From positions 1-64,000 of the forward strand of contig NZ_QTJY01000011.1 in NCBI RefSeq assembly GCF_003703975.1: DNA of 64,000 nucleotides. The letters are read 5' to 3'. Shown here in pieces: positions 34,479 to 43,311 of this stretch. Every line of letters begins with the position of its first letter. Position 1 is the first letter of the stretch. The stretch comes from Larkinella soli (GTDB lineage Bacteria > Bacteroidota > Bacteroidia > Cytophagales > Spirosomataceae). The notes beneath the pieces were generated by a model that saw nothing but the letters and a program-made list of their open reading frames with translations, was not told the DNA's origin and made no database searches. The position numbers were made by a program, and so were the translations under genes.

Positions 34479-35470
34479 GCCCGGAGCCAGTGTACGCCTT
34501 CCGGCACCAGGTCCAGCCCGACCAGCTGACCGACCTTGATCCTGTCGTTCGGGCCGGCCAGAAAGGTCAGGAAGACGTAGCGGTTCATCTCCACCTCCAC
34601 CTCGGTATAGGCCCCTTTGAAGAACACGTTCCGGACCGTTCCGCCGATGCGGCCCCGGTCGGCCAGCCGGATGTGTTCCGGCCGGATGCAGGCCACGGCG
34701 TTGGGCGGCTGGGCGTGGATGACCCCCATCAGCGGCAGGTGCTTGGCCCGGACGAGGTTGGTCGGGCCGGTCATCTGGGCGGCATAGGCGTTATAGGGCC
34801 GGCGGTACACGTCCACCGGAGCCGCCATCTGAATCAGGGTGCCCTCCTGGAGAATCCCGATGCGGCTGGAAATGGACAGCGCGTCGGCCGAATCGTGGGT
34901 CACGAAAACGCAGGCGGTTTTTTCATTCCGGACTAGGTCGAGGATGAGTCCGCGGATCAACTCCCGGTTCGGATAATCGAGGTGGCTGAAAGGTTCGTCC
35001 AGAAGCAGGGCCGCCGGTTTTTCGGCAATGGCCCGGGCAATGGCCGTCCGTTGCTTTTCCCCCCCGGAGACGTGCCTCGGCAGACGGTTCTGGACGTGTT
35101 CAAGCCGGCAAAGCTGGAGCAGTTGCTGAACCCGGAACTCCTGAAATCGCTTCTCATAAAACCGGAGCGCATAGGCGATGTTCTCCCGAATCGATACGTT
35201 CGGCATCAACTGGTACTCCTGGTGGACCAGTTTGATATGCGGATGTCCGGGAACCAGTTGTTCGGATGGTCCCTTGACCCGTTCGTCATTTAATCGAACA
35301 ACTCCCTCCGTCGGGTCGGCCAGGCCGGCGAGCAGGTTCAGGAGTGTGCTTTTCCCCGAACCGCTGGCCCCGATCAACCCTACGATTTCACCCGGTTTTA
35401 TTAGTAACGAAACGGCCTGGACAGCTGTAATATCATCGAATTTCTTGCTTATTCTTTCTGCGATCAGCAA
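34475..35470 (-). CDS. ABC transporter ATP-binding protein (spermidine/iron type), orphan
   Basis: 331 residues: Walker A GASGSGKS at 34-41, Q-loop in LVHQEYQLMP, signature HVSGGEKQRTAIARA, Walker B ALLLDEPFSHLD, H-loop VTHDSADAL. The C-terminal TOBE region (about 240-331, CIRPEHIRLAD, then VRNVFFKGAYTEVEV) places it with the spermidine, Fe3+ and sulfate importer ATPases. No permease or binding protein is next to it. The start is a TTG at 35470 because a stop lies just upstream in frame, and a TAAATTTTG promoter-like sequence overlaps it. It converges with the GIN-domain gene. Confidence 0.88.
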   Translation of the reverse strand: MLIAERISKKFDDITAVQAVSLLIKPGEIVGLIGASGSGKSTLLNLLAGLADPTEGVVRLNDERVKGPSEQLVPGHPHIKLVHQEYQLMPNVSIRENIAYALRFYEKRFQEFRVQQLLQLCRLEHVQNRLPRHVSGGEKQRTAIARAIAEKPAALLLDEPFSHLDYPNRELIRGLILDLVRNEKTACVFVTHDSADALSISSRIGILQEGTLIQMAAPVDVYRRPYNAYAAQMTGPTNLVRAKHLPLMGVIHAQPPNAVACIRPEHIRLADRGRIGGTVRNVFFKGAYTEVEVEMNRYVFLTFLAGPNDRIKVGQLVGLDLVPEGVHWLRA

Positions 35471-35628
35471 AATTTATGTCTATCGCTTCGGCGACCGGAT
35501 TGATTCATCTAAATAAATCGTAAAAATAATTCAGAGAATCTGAAGTGTCCAATAGCCCGGGGAAAGATATTGTACCAATCTGGTTAAATGGGCAACCAGG
35601 GCGGTATTTCACTAATCCGGCGTCCCGA

Positions 35629-36723
35629 TCAGCGTTTTCCGAGGTAGAGGAAGAACAGGACCAGCAGGAGGAACCCAATCACGACAAGCGCGATTTTCCA
35701 GGCGGATTTCGGCCGCTCGCCGGCGATCCGGCCCGTCTGCCCGTTCACCAGAAAACGGTAGGTCTTCCCATTGTAAAGGTAGGTACAGATCCAGAGCGGC
35801 AGCAACAAATGCTTGAAGGTCTGCCCGGAAAGGGACGTATCGACCCGGAGGTTCCGCTGCGTATCCCCGCCCAGGTTCTGAGCACAGGCCGATTCTTCCC
35901 GCAGGCGAATGGCGGCCTCGGCCTTTCGGGCGCTCTCCTGAAGGTCGATGCTGTACACCTCCGCTTCCCAGCCCAGCAGAATCCGCGGGTCATAATCGAC
36001 GACTTCCTTCAGGTCGTACCCATTCACCTCCCGGATGTCGTTTTCCTGCTGGGACAGTTTCCGGGAAGCCATTTCGAGCTGGTCGTCGTAGAAGGCCTCA
36101 TGCGACCCGCTGCGGTATTCCCACCGCACCCGCTGCTGCTGCTGCGTGACCGACCGGCCGTTGGCATCCCGGACCTGCACCGGAACGTAATAGTAAAACC
36201 CGGCCTCGCCCTCATAGGTGGAATACGCCTGCGCGTCGAACGTCCAGAACGGAATGTACATCCCGTGCAGATTGTCCAGCACGGCCCCGGCTTTCAAATC
36301 CGAGGGCGCGAACCAGTCGTCGCCCACCCAGTGCCGGAACCGCTCCTGCGCCTTCTGTTTCGAGATCCGGAACGGCAGCACGCCCGCCGGCTGGATCAGG
36401 CGGGTCTTCCGGGCGTCCGGGTTGACATTTCGGGAACCGCAGAACGCACAGGTGATGGTCGGAACGTCGAAGTTGACGGTGGTCCGGGCACCGCAGTTAG
36501 AACAGGTAAAAAGCCGCTTTTCCTCGGTGGGAGCGTCGGGCATCTGGTGGTCGCGAACCTGAAACGCCAGCGGATTCTCCTGAAGATTGTGTCGGGAAAA
36601 GAGGATCTCTTCCGTGCTTCCACAGTACCCGCAGGTGAGCTTCTGCTGGTCGGCCGAGAAGGTAAGCTGCGCCCCGCAGGTCTTGCAGGGCGCCCGGATT
36701 ACGTCGGATAATTCCTGTTGCAT
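35629..36723 (-). CDS. Membrane-anchored zinc-ribbon protein, partner of the SPFH protein
   Basis: 364 residues: two to three zinc ribbons in the first 90 (C-x2-C pairs in CKTCGAQL, CGYCGST, CSNCGART and CAFCGSRN), a middle beta-rich domain (about 130-315) and one C-terminal membrane helix (about 340-360). The arrangement resembles YdjG-type proteins of Bacillus, encoded next to an SPFH protein. The gene lies 15 bases behind the SPFH gene and is surely in its operon. I infer that it works with the SPFH scaffold at the membrane under envelope stress; that is not proven for this lineage. Confidence 0.85.
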   Translation of the reverse strand: MQQELSDVIRAPCKTCGAQLTFSADQQKLTCGYCGSTEEILFSRHNLQENPLAFQVRDHQMPDAPTEEKRLFTCSNCGARTTVNFDVPTITCAFCGSRNVNPDARKTRLIQPAGVLPFRISKQKAQERFRHWVGDDWFAPSDLKAGAVLDNLHGMYIPFWTFDAQAYSTYEGEAGFYYYVPVQVRDANGRSVTQQQQRVRWEYRSGSHEAFYDDQLEMASRKLSQQENDIREVNGYDLKEVVDYDPRILLGWEAEVYSIDLQESARKAEAAIRLREESACAQNLGGDTQRNLRVDTSLSGQTFKHLLLPLWICTYLYNGKTYRFLVNGQTGRIAGERPKSAWKIALVVIGFLLLVLFFLYLGKR

Positions 36724-36738
36724 AATTTCAGCCGTCCC

Positions 36739-37722
36739 TTAGAGCCTTGCCAGCAGTTCGGCTTTTTTGGCGTTGAATTCTTCATCGGTCAGGATGCCCG
36801 CGGCTTTGAGCTCGCCGAGCTGTTTGAGTAGTTCCATGACCTGGGCTTTGTCTTCTTTTCCGGACGTCGGCTGGGCACCGGCGGCATTGGTGTTCTGCAT
36901 GAAACTGCCCAGGCCGCCCATCAGCACTGCCGTACCGGCAGCGCCCCCGTTCTCGGCGGCATCCTCCAGGGCCATCCCGGCCTGAAACTGCTGGAACCGG
37001 GCCATGTCGTCCACCATGTTCATCTGGGAGGTTTTATCGAGGAATGCCTCGACCTCCGGCGGCAGGCTGGTGTTCTCGACGTAGAATCTGGTCAGTTCCA
37101 GACCGTAGCCCGTGAAGTCGGACTGAAGCAGCGGCAGCAGCCGGTCACCGAGTTCCTTGTAGTTCCGCGACAGGTCGAATACCGAAATGCCGGCTTCGGC
37201 CACGGTGTCGGAGAAGTTGGTGACGATGGCCGTCCGGAGCTGGTCCTCGACGTCACCGATCCGCACGACGGGGCTGGTTCCGGCAAACTCTTTGATGAAC
37301 TTTCCCGGATCGCTGACCCGCAGGGCGAACACGCCGAAGGCCCGGACCCGGACCTGTTTGAGTTCGGGGTCGCGCACGATGATCGGGTTCTGCGTCCCCC
37401 ACTTCAGATTGGTAAACTGCTTCGTCGAAACGAAATAGATGTCCACCTTGAACGGGGACTCGAAGCCGAACTTCCAGGACCGCAGGGTGGTCAGGATCGG
37501 CATATTCTGGGTGTTCAGTTCGTAGCGGCCCGGCGGGTAGACGTCGGCGATGCGGCCTTCGTTGATGAACACCGCCACCTGCGACTCCCGAACCGTCAGT
37601 TGGGCGCCGTATTTGATGTTGTTGCCGTTGTCCGGAAATTTCCAGATAACCGTGTCGGTCGAAGGATCGACCCAGTCGATAACCTCGATGAATTCGTTTC
37701 GGATGAAATCGAAAAGTCCCAT
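36739..37722 (-). CDS. SPFH-domain protein with SHOCT C-terminus (YdjI-like)
   Basis: 327 residues from the ATG at 37722 (MGLFDFIRNEFIEVIDW); the longer frame upstream is not coding. The SPFH core (about 45-240) has the VRESQVAVFINEGRIADVY strand pattern and the Asp-Val-Glu-Asp-Gln-Leu-Arg helix. A Gly/Ala-rich linker (about 245-290) leads to a SHOCT motif (LGELKAAGILTDEEFNAKKA). Such proteins form membrane-associated rings. It is first in a two-gene operon with the zinc-ribbon protein. A perfect palindromic terminator at 37755-37786 lies between its start and the next gene upstream on the same strand. Confidence 0.9.
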   Translation of the reverse strand: MGLFDFIRNEFIEVIDWVDPSTDTVIWKFPDNGNNIKYGAQLTVRESQVAVFINEGRIADVYPPGRYELNTQNMPILTTLRSWKFGFESPFKVDIYFVSTKQFTNLKWGTQNPIIVRDPELKQVRVRAFGVFALRVSDPGKFIKEFAGTSPVVRIGDVEDQLRTAIVTNFSDTVAEAGISVFDLSRNYKELGDRLLPLLQSDFTGYGLELTRFYVENTSLPPEVEAFLDKTSQMNMVDDMARFQQFQAGMALEDAAENGGAAGTAVLMGGLGSFMQNTNAAGAQPTSGKEDKAQVMELLKQLGELKAAGILTDEEFNAKKAELLARL

Positions 37723-37754
37723 AGCTTGTTCCTGAATGGTGACAAGTCTACATA

Positions 37755-37786
37755 AAAAAAGCGAACCTCCGGAGGTTCGCTTTTTT
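37755..37786. terminator. Perfect palindromic terminator
   Basis: AAAAAAGCGAACCTCC is followed directly by its reverse complement GGAGGTTCGCTTTTTT. It ends the cupin-like gene transcript (stop at 37805) before the SPFH operon. Confidence 0.92.
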
Positions 37787-37804
37787 AAACGGACGGAAAA
37801 CCGC

Positions 37805-38695
37805 TTAAACCTGTAGTTTTTCGGGTCGGCGGAGGCCGCGCATGGCCGCGTCGGCATTTTCAAACGCCTTGCGGTTCTTGTACTCGAACCACTGCCGGGT
37901 GAAGTATTTCTTCATGAAGTTGTCGATCTTCATTTCGCCCAGCAGGTTCCAGGCGCCTTCCAGCCGCTTCATCCAGGATTCGTTCAGCACCCGCAGGGCC
38001 AGCGCATACCCCCCGTCGATGTATTCCATGTAATGCCAGTAGCCGGACGGGATATAGATGGTTTCGCCGTAGTCGAGCGTACACTCGTACCCTTTCACGT
38101 ATTGCAGACCGGGGTATTTTTCATAATCCGGGTGGTTGACGTTCGTGTAGGTAACCACGGAATACGGCAGCCGGTACAGCAGCGGGGTATATTCCGGGGC
38201 AAACAGGACAACCCGCTTTCGGCCCACAAACTGCGTCAGAAAAACGTGCGACAGGTCGATGTCATAGTGCATATGCACGACGGATCCGGCCCCGCCGTAG
38301 AACATGAAGGGCAGATTCATCATAAATCCGTCGATCAGGTCCGGCTTGAGAATGTCGTTCTTCAGTTCAGGGATGTGTTTGAAGATATTGAACAGGAAAA
38401 TCCGGAGTTCGACGTGCCGGTTGGAAGCGATCAGATCGAGGTATTCCCCGAAATTCATTCGCTCATCGACAAACATCGAGCTCTTGTCCGGATCGGCGGG
38501 TTTGTTGTTGTACAGATCGACGGTCAGGTGGCCCGCCCGTTTCTTCAGATTTTGAAACGACCAGTTGGTGTAGGCCGGCCAGTCGTGACAGAAATCCGTA
38601 ATAACGGCGGGCTGGTGATTTTTGAAATACGTTTCCTGAAATAATGACCTGTCGTTCCTGGAGATGCGATCGATGGGGAGAAGTTCCAGAGCCAT
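37805..38695 (-). CDS. Cupin-like (JmjC-type) domain protein, probable 2-oxoglutarate oxygenase
   Basis: 296 residues of the cupin_8/JmjC family. The metal site is H143-x-D145 in VHMHYDIDLSH and H221 in IPSGYWHYM; these bind Fe(II), and Lys159/Arg160 or nearby residues could hold 2-oxoglutarate. The N-terminal motif NHQPAVITDF and the QFVGRKRVVLFAP strand are typical. Members hydroxylate proteins or ribosome components. No signal peptide; cytoplasmic. The substrate cannot be guessed from the neighbours (SPFH operon downstream, GapN-like gene upstream). Confidence 0.9.
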   Translation of the reverse strand: MALELLPIDRISRNDRSLFQETYFKNHQPAVITDFCHDWPAYTNWSFQNLKKRAGHLTVDLYNNKPADPDKSSMFVDERMNFGEYLDLIASNRHVELRIFLFNIFKHIPELKNDILKPDLIDGFMMNLPFMFYGGAGSVVHMHYDIDLSHVFLTQFVGRKRVVLFAPEYTPLLYRLPYSVVTYTNVNHPDYEKYPGLQYVKGYECTLDYGETIYIPSGYWHYMEYIDGGYALALRVLNESWMKRLEGAWNLLGEMKIDNFMKKYFTRQWFEYKNRKAFENADAAMRGLRRPEKLQV

Positions 38696-38835
38696 ACGGG
38701 TGATGAAGGTGTGATGATCAAGTTAAGTACCACCGGCAAGAGACGGGTCGGAACCCGTCCTGCGCGCAAATTAACGCAACGTTACAACCGACAACGATTA
38801 AAACGCAGTTAAAATTACACCAGGTGTTAGGGAAA

Positions 38836-38866
38836 GGCCCCGAGCGGTTTGAAAGCCGCCGGGGCC
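38836..38866 (-). terminator. Terminator behind the GapN-like gene
   Basis: GGCCCCG-ag-CGG and CCG-c-CGGGGCC pair around TTTGAAAG; on the minus strand TTTCCC follows, 7 bases behind the stop. Confidence 0.65.
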
Positions 38867-38872
38867 GGATGA

Positions 38873-40504
38873 TCAGAAGATGAACTTCGTCGAGATGAAC
38901 TGCGATTTATGTTCTTCAATGATGTGATTGAGGATGTCCTTGTTGGCGTCGGTTTCCTTCGTCGCGACCACCGTCCGGATCGAGAAGGAACGCAGGGCAT
39001 CCTCCACGGAAAGGGTGCCTTCGGCGGAGTCCTTACGGCCCGTGAAGGGGAACGTATCCGGCCCGCGCTGGCACTGGGCATTGATGTTGACCCGGCTGAC
39101 CTGGTTGACGAGCGGGTCGATCAGGTGGGCGATCCGGTCGGTATTTTTGCCGAAAACGCTGACCTGCTGGCCGTGGTCGGACCGGATGATGTATTCGATG
39201 GGTTCCTCGATGTCGTCGAAAGGAACCACCGGAATCACCGGTCCGAACTGCTCCTCACGGTAGAGCTTCATGCCGTCCTTGACGGGATAAACGAGGGCCG
39301 GAAAAACGAACGATTCAAAGGTGGTCCCCCCGCCCTCGTTCAATACCTTCGCCCCCTTCGCTTCGGCATCCCGGAGGCATTCGTCCAGGTAGGCGGGTTT
39401 GCCGGGTTCGGGCAGGGGGGTCACCTGCGCGCCCTTGTCCCAGGGAAGTCCTGGTTTCAGCTTGTTCAGCTCCTCGCCGAACCGTTCCAGGAACCGGTGG
39501 GCGATGGAACGGTGTACCCAGAGAATTTTCAGGGCCGTACAACGCTGACCATTAAACGACATGGTGCCGAGCAGGCATTCCTTGACCGTCAGCTCGATGT
39601 CGGCGTCGGAAAGCACCACGGCCGCGTTCTTGGCGTCGAGGCTCAGGATGGCTCGCAGGCGGTTGCTCTTCGGGTGCATTTTCTTCAGGCTGTCGGCCAC
39701 CCGGCTCGACCCGATCAGGGCCAGCACGTTCACCTTGCCGGATTTCATCAGCGTCGGAACGACGGTGGCGCCCCGGCCGTAAACGGTATTGACCACCCCT
39801 TTCGGGAAGGAGGACCGGAAGGCTTCCAGCAGCGGATAATGCAGCAGCGTGCCGTGTTTGGGCGGCTTGAAAAGCACCGTATTGCCCATCAGGATGGCCG
39901 GAATCAGCGTGGTGTAGGTTTCGTTGAGCGGGTAGTTGAAGGGGCCCATACAGAGCACGACACCCAGCGGGGACCGGCGAATCTGACCGATGATGCCCTC
40001 CTCGATCCGGAACCGCGACCCGGCCCGGTCGATGTCCTTGAGCGCGTCGATGGTGTCGTAAATGTATTGAACGGTACGGTCGAACTCCTTGGTCGAATCC
40101 CCCAGGGTTTTACCGATCTCCCACATCAGCAGGTTCACGATCTCTTTTTTCCGCTCGACCATCCGGCCGACAAACCGTTCCATGCAGGCGATGCGGTCGG
40201 CAACGGACATGGTCGGCCATTCGCCCCGGCCGTTGTCGAAGGCCCGGACGGCGGCATCGAGGGCTTCCAGTCCGGCATCGTCGTTGCCGGGCAGCGGATA
40301 GCTCCCGATCACCTTTCGCACCAGCGAGCCGTCGGCCTGGCGGACGTAAACCGGGGAAACCACCTCCTGGGTGGGTCCGTCCCACTGGCGCATCCGGCCG
40401 TCGATCAGGTACTCGCGCTGGTGCAGTTCTTCAATTCGATACTCTTCCGGAATCTGGTCTTCAGCCGGAAACAGGTTTTCCAACTTTTGAGAGAGATGAG
40501 TCAT
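38873..40504 (-). CDS. NADP-dependent glyceraldehyde-3-phosphate dehydrogenase (GapN-like aldehyde dehydrogenase)
   Basis: 543 residues of the aldehyde dehydrogenase superfamily. The catalytic Cys lies in SFNGQRCTALKILWVH, the general base Glu in the IGSSR-containing region and the NADP-contact motif in GPFNYPLNETYTTLIPAI. The segment RVNINAQCQRGPDTFPFTGRKDSAEGTLSV is characteristic of non-phosphorylating GAPDH (GapN). The enzyme would turn glyceraldehyde-3-phosphate into 3-phosphoglycerate with NADPH formation. The N-terminal region before the catalytic domain is about 45 residues longer than in classic GapN. It stands alone between two terminators. Confidence 0.88.
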   Translation of the reverse strand: MTHLSQKLENLFPAEDQIPEEYRIEELHQREYLIDGRMRQWDGPTQEVVSPVYVRQADGSLVRKVIGSYPLPGNDDAGLEALDAAVRAFDNGRGEWPTMSVADRIACMERFVGRMVERKKEIVNLLMWEIGKTLGDSTKEFDRTVQYIYDTIDALKDIDRAGSRFRIEEGIIGQIRRSPLGVVLCMGPFNYPLNETYTTLIPAILMGNTVLFKPPKHGTLLHYPLLEAFRSSFPKGVVNTVYGRGATVVPTLMKSGKVNVLALIGSSRVADSLKKMHPKSNRLRAILSLDAKNAAVVLSDADIELTVKECLLGTMSFNGQRCTALKILWVHRSIAHRFLERFGEELNKLKPGLPWDKGAQVTPLPEPGKPAYLDECLRDAEAKGAKVLNEGGGTTFESFVFPALVYPVKDGMKLYREEQFGPVIPVVPFDDIEEPIEYIIRSDHGQQVSVFGKNTDRIAHLIDPLVNQVSRVNINAQCQRGPDTFPFTGRKDSAEGTLSVEDALRSFSIRTVVATKETDANKDILNHIIEEHKSQFISTKFIF

Positions 40505-40903
40505 ATGGGAAAGAAAGGGTAAAAAATGCGATCAGACGAATCGTTGCGGATGAAGTGCAGGCCGGGTTCGGCAGAGAAATAAGTCCGTTCGGGAGCAATT
40601 AATTCCCGGGTGGACGGTAAAATGATGAAGTGCGGATATACCGCATTGATTTTCAGCGGGCGCAAAACTAACGAATGAATTCCGATTCAGAAAGCCGAAA
40701 GGCGGCTTCATCTACCCTGCGGCCGCGGAGAAGAGGCCCGCCCCTGGGGTGGAGATCGCGCTCAGGGGCGGGCCGTTCAGGACCAGATCCCCCTTCCGGA
40801 CCCTGAAAAAGTACCGTTCCGGGCCCCTGTCTCCACAACAGAAAACCGGAACGGCAGCCGGGGAAACGAAATCCCGCGAAATCGCCCCCTGAAAATAATA
40901 CGC
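40505..40903. other. GC-rich intergenic region with a large hairpin
   Basis: No gene. A 12-bp perfect stem (40735-40746 GGCCCGCCCCTG with 40763-40774) encloses a 16-base loop; on neither side does a T tract follow, so it is not a classic terminator. It lies between the stop of the T9SS protein gene and the start of the GapN-like gene. Confidence 0.5.
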
Positions 40904-42808
40904 CTACGGCTTGACTACCCGAACTACCTGCTGCGCATCCGGGGTTCCGGCCCGCAGGAGGTAAACGCCTTGCACGGTGCCCAGGGGAATCCGGACGCGT
41001 TCAGCTGACCCGACCGGGACAAGCTGTTTCTGGTGAAGCATCTGACCCTGTTCATTCACCAGCGTCAGCAGGACGGCTTTGCCCCCGGCTCCCCGGATTT
41101 CCAGGTCAAGTGAAGATCCCGAAGCGGGATTTCCCAGCACAACCACCTGAAAGCCGGCATCCGCTTCGGCGGAGGAAACCGTTCTGCCACAGGCGGCTTT
41201 TAAATCCCAGACATAACTGACGGTCACCCCATTCTGCCGGGCCTGAAGGGTAAAGGGCTTCACGTTCGGATCATTTCGCAGGTTGGCGTCGACGAACTGG
41301 TCCGGGTTCGTGGTCCAGCCCGTAATACCGGCGGCATTGAACTCGATCGGTGAGCCGTTTCCTCCGCTCGTATTGAAATGGAAGGCTCCGTTGGAACAAT
41401 CGTAAAAAGGTGCCTGCAACGCCAGCGGGCCGCCCGGATAGACCCGGATGATGAAGGACGTGGTGATCGGGAGGTTCCGGAACGCGGCCGTGCTTGCCCG
41501 GATCGTCACCGGATAATCGCCTGGCTGCGCGAATACCGGACCTTGTAAGGCGGCAAGCGGGCTGTACTGGAGACCTCCGGGAAAAAACGATAATCCGTTT
41601 GGAAGTCCCTCGATCTGAAAACTCCAGTCGGAGGAGTAGTTAGGCGTATTAGGGGTGGGATCGACAAAATAAGGCCCCAGTGGGATTCCCTGACCCGGCA
41701 ATTCCAGCCCGGATGTCATCACCATAATCGGAATCGGTTTCAGCAGCCGGGGTGCCAGCGGGGGCGTCTGGTTGCTACAGGCGGCTTTCAGATCGAAATT
41801 ATAGGTCACCCGCAGACCGTTCTGAATAGCGGTGATCGGGATGACCTTCGGGTCATTCCGTACCCCGGCTTCGACGGTGCCCTGCCGGGCGGTGGCGGAC
41901 GAGCGGCTAATCCCGGGGGCCGTAAAGGAAATCGGGGCGCTGGACCCTCCGCTGGTGCGGAACGTAATCTGCCCGGTCGAACAGTTGTAAACCGGCGGCA
42001 GCACCTGAAGCGGTTCGAGCACCTTGATGGCCCAAAGATCGAAAATACCGTGGTTGTCGGTGGCCTCCCCCTCATTGGACCGGGTCGCACCGGCCATCAC
42101 ATACCCCTTGTCCGAGGTAATGACCAGACTTCGCAGATCGTCAAACCGGGCCCCGCCCAGCGCCCGGTTCCAGGCCAGGTTGCCGGTGGCGGTCAGCTTG
42201 ACCAGCCAGGCGTCGCTCAACCGGTAAAAATCCGTTACGTCCCCGTCATTGGAATCGGTGCCGCCGACCAGTATAAAGCCGCCGTCGGAAGTAGCATTAA
42301 ACTGACCGGCCCGGTCCGATAAGGAACCGCCCAGGGCTCTTTGCCAGACGAGGTTCCCCGAACTGTTCACTTTGAAGATCCAGATATCATCCCCACCGTG
42401 GTATCCGGTGACATCGCCGTCACCGGAGTTGGTGGTGCCGATCAGAACAAAACCGCCGTCCGCGGTCGGCAGAATTTTCCCGGCCGATTCATAGCCCGAA
42501 CCGCCGAACGTTTTTTGCCAGACGATGTTTCGCGAACTATTCAGCTTCACCACCCAGGCGTCGGTGGCTCCGGGGTGACGGTTGTTCTGGACATCCCCGT
42601 CATCGGAAACGACCGATCCGGCCAAAAGATAACCGCCGTCTGCGGTCGCGATCATTGTTCCGCCTTCATCGGTGTCGGAACCGCCGAATAATCTGGACCA
42701 TTCGACGTGCTGGGCCGAGGCACTTTGGGCAAGACACCAGCAAAATACAAGCAAAAAGGGCAGCAGTCGTCCCCGACCCTGCAGGAAGGAAGGTAAAACC
42801 GTTTTCAT
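40904..42808 (-). CDS. T9SS-exported repeat protein
   Basis: 634 residues. Signal peptide (cut near SASAQ, 29-33), then four to five repeats of about 55 residues with GG-F-L/I-A/G-T-S-D/G (W-R-LFGGSDTDEGG, W-Q-KTFGGSGYESAGK, W-Q-RALGGSLSDRAGQ, W-N-RALGGARFDDLRS), then three Ig-like beta domains, and a type A T9SS sorting domain at the end (FQVVVLGNPASGSSLDLEI, MLHQKQLVPVG, GVYLLRAG, VVRVVKP). The protein is therefore secreted by the type IX system and attached or released at the surface. The repeats look like a beta-propeller that reports on repeated events, as in many gliding bacteria; ligand unknown. Confidence 0.9.
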   Translation of the reverse strand: MKTVLPSFLQGRGRLLPFLLVFCWCLAQSASAQHVEWSRLFGGSDTDEGGTMIATADGGYLLAGSVVSDDGDVQNNRHPGATDAWVVKLNSSRNIVWQKTFGGSGYESAGKILPTADGGFVLIGTTNSGDGDVTGYHGGDDIWIFKVNSSGNLVWQRALGGSLSDRAGQFNATSDGGFILVGGTDSNDGDVTDFYRLSDAWLVKLTATGNLAWNRALGGARFDDLRSLVITSDKGYVMAGATRSNEGEATDNHGIFDLWAIKVLEPLQVLPPVYNCSTGQITFRTSGGSSAPISFTAPGISRSSATARQGTVEAGVRNDPKVIPITAIQNGLRVTYNFDLKAACSNQTPPLAPRLLKPIPIMVMTSGLELPGQGIPLGPYFVDPTPNTPNYSSDWSFQIEGLPNGLSFFPGGLQYSPLAALQGPVFAQPGDYPVTIRASTAAFRNLPITTSFIIRVYPGGPLALQAPFYDCSNGAFHFNTSGGNGSPIEFNAAGITGWTTNPDQFVDANLRNDPNVKPFTLQARQNGVTVSYVWDLKAACGRTVSSAEADAGFQVVVLGNPASGSSLDLEIRGAGGKAVLLTLVNEQGQMLHQKQLVPVGSAERVRIPLGTVQGVYLLRAGTPDAQQVVRVVKP

Positions 42809-43131
42809 GAAATGGGATGCCGTGGAAGGCGTTGGAGGACAGAATCAGACTCCGGTCAGCCAGTAAGTTCCGGGCGGTCGGCCCGGCAGGTGAGAACGAT
42901 CCGGTTCGCTAAGTGAGAGAATAAAGTGGGTCTGCCCCACCCCAGGCCGGTCGGCGGATCGAATGAGAGGGGCCGGCGGAAAACCATCCAAGCTAAAAAG
43001 AAGGCGGGAAAAGGTACATCAGATTTGAGACAATTTTTATAAAAAATAGGCCATTGTCTCGTCACCTATCCCTATGATCCCAAAAAAAGCACCTTTCATT
43101 TGCTGGAACCAGCGCTTGAAAGGTGCTTCCG
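42809..43131. other. Intergenic region upstream of the T9SS gene, with the tRNA-Leu terminator
   Basis: No gene. Besides the terminator at 43087-43128 I see a short GTGGG/CCCAC hairpin near 42930. The T9SS gene promoter is expected here but no clean -7 box was found. Confidence 0.4.
43087..43128 (-). terminator. Terminator behind tRNA-Leu
   Basis: AAGCACCTTTCA pairs perfectly with TGAAAGGTGCTT, with further pairing in the loop (TGCTGG/CCAGC), and a run of T follows on the minus strand. It directly adjoins the tRNA 3' end. Confidence 0.88.
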
Positions 43132-43215
43132 TACCGGGAGCCGGACTCGAACCGGCATGCCCTTGCAGACATTGGTGTTTGAGACCAACGCGTCTACCGA
43201 TTCCGCCATCCCGGC
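43132..43215 (-). tRNA. tRNA-Leu (anticodon CAA)
   Basis: On the minus strand a class II tRNA of 84 bases: acceptor GCCGGGA pairs with TCCCGGT, anticodon stem TTGGT/ACCAA around CTCAAAC gives anticodon CAA, a variable arm (TGTCTGCAAGGGCA) and T-arm GGTTCGAGTCC. CCA is not encoded. It reads TTG codons. Confidence 0.94.
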
Positions 43216-43311
43216 CTGTTTCGGTCGCTCGGGGCGAACGTGGGTGCAAAACTATCGAAATTTATCGGTTCGGAACAAGGCCGGGGTTAAAAATTGATCG
43301 GCCCACCGGGC

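Noticed and set aside
35545..36711. 388-codon plus-strand frame opposite the zinc-ribbon gene
   Set aside because: The minus-strand product has clear zinc ribbons and a membrane helix; the plus frame has no recognisable feature.
38909..40522. Long plus-strand frame (537 codons) opposite the GapN-like gene
   Set aside because: It mirrors the real aldehyde dehydrogenase and has no domain; the minus-strand product has all family motifs.
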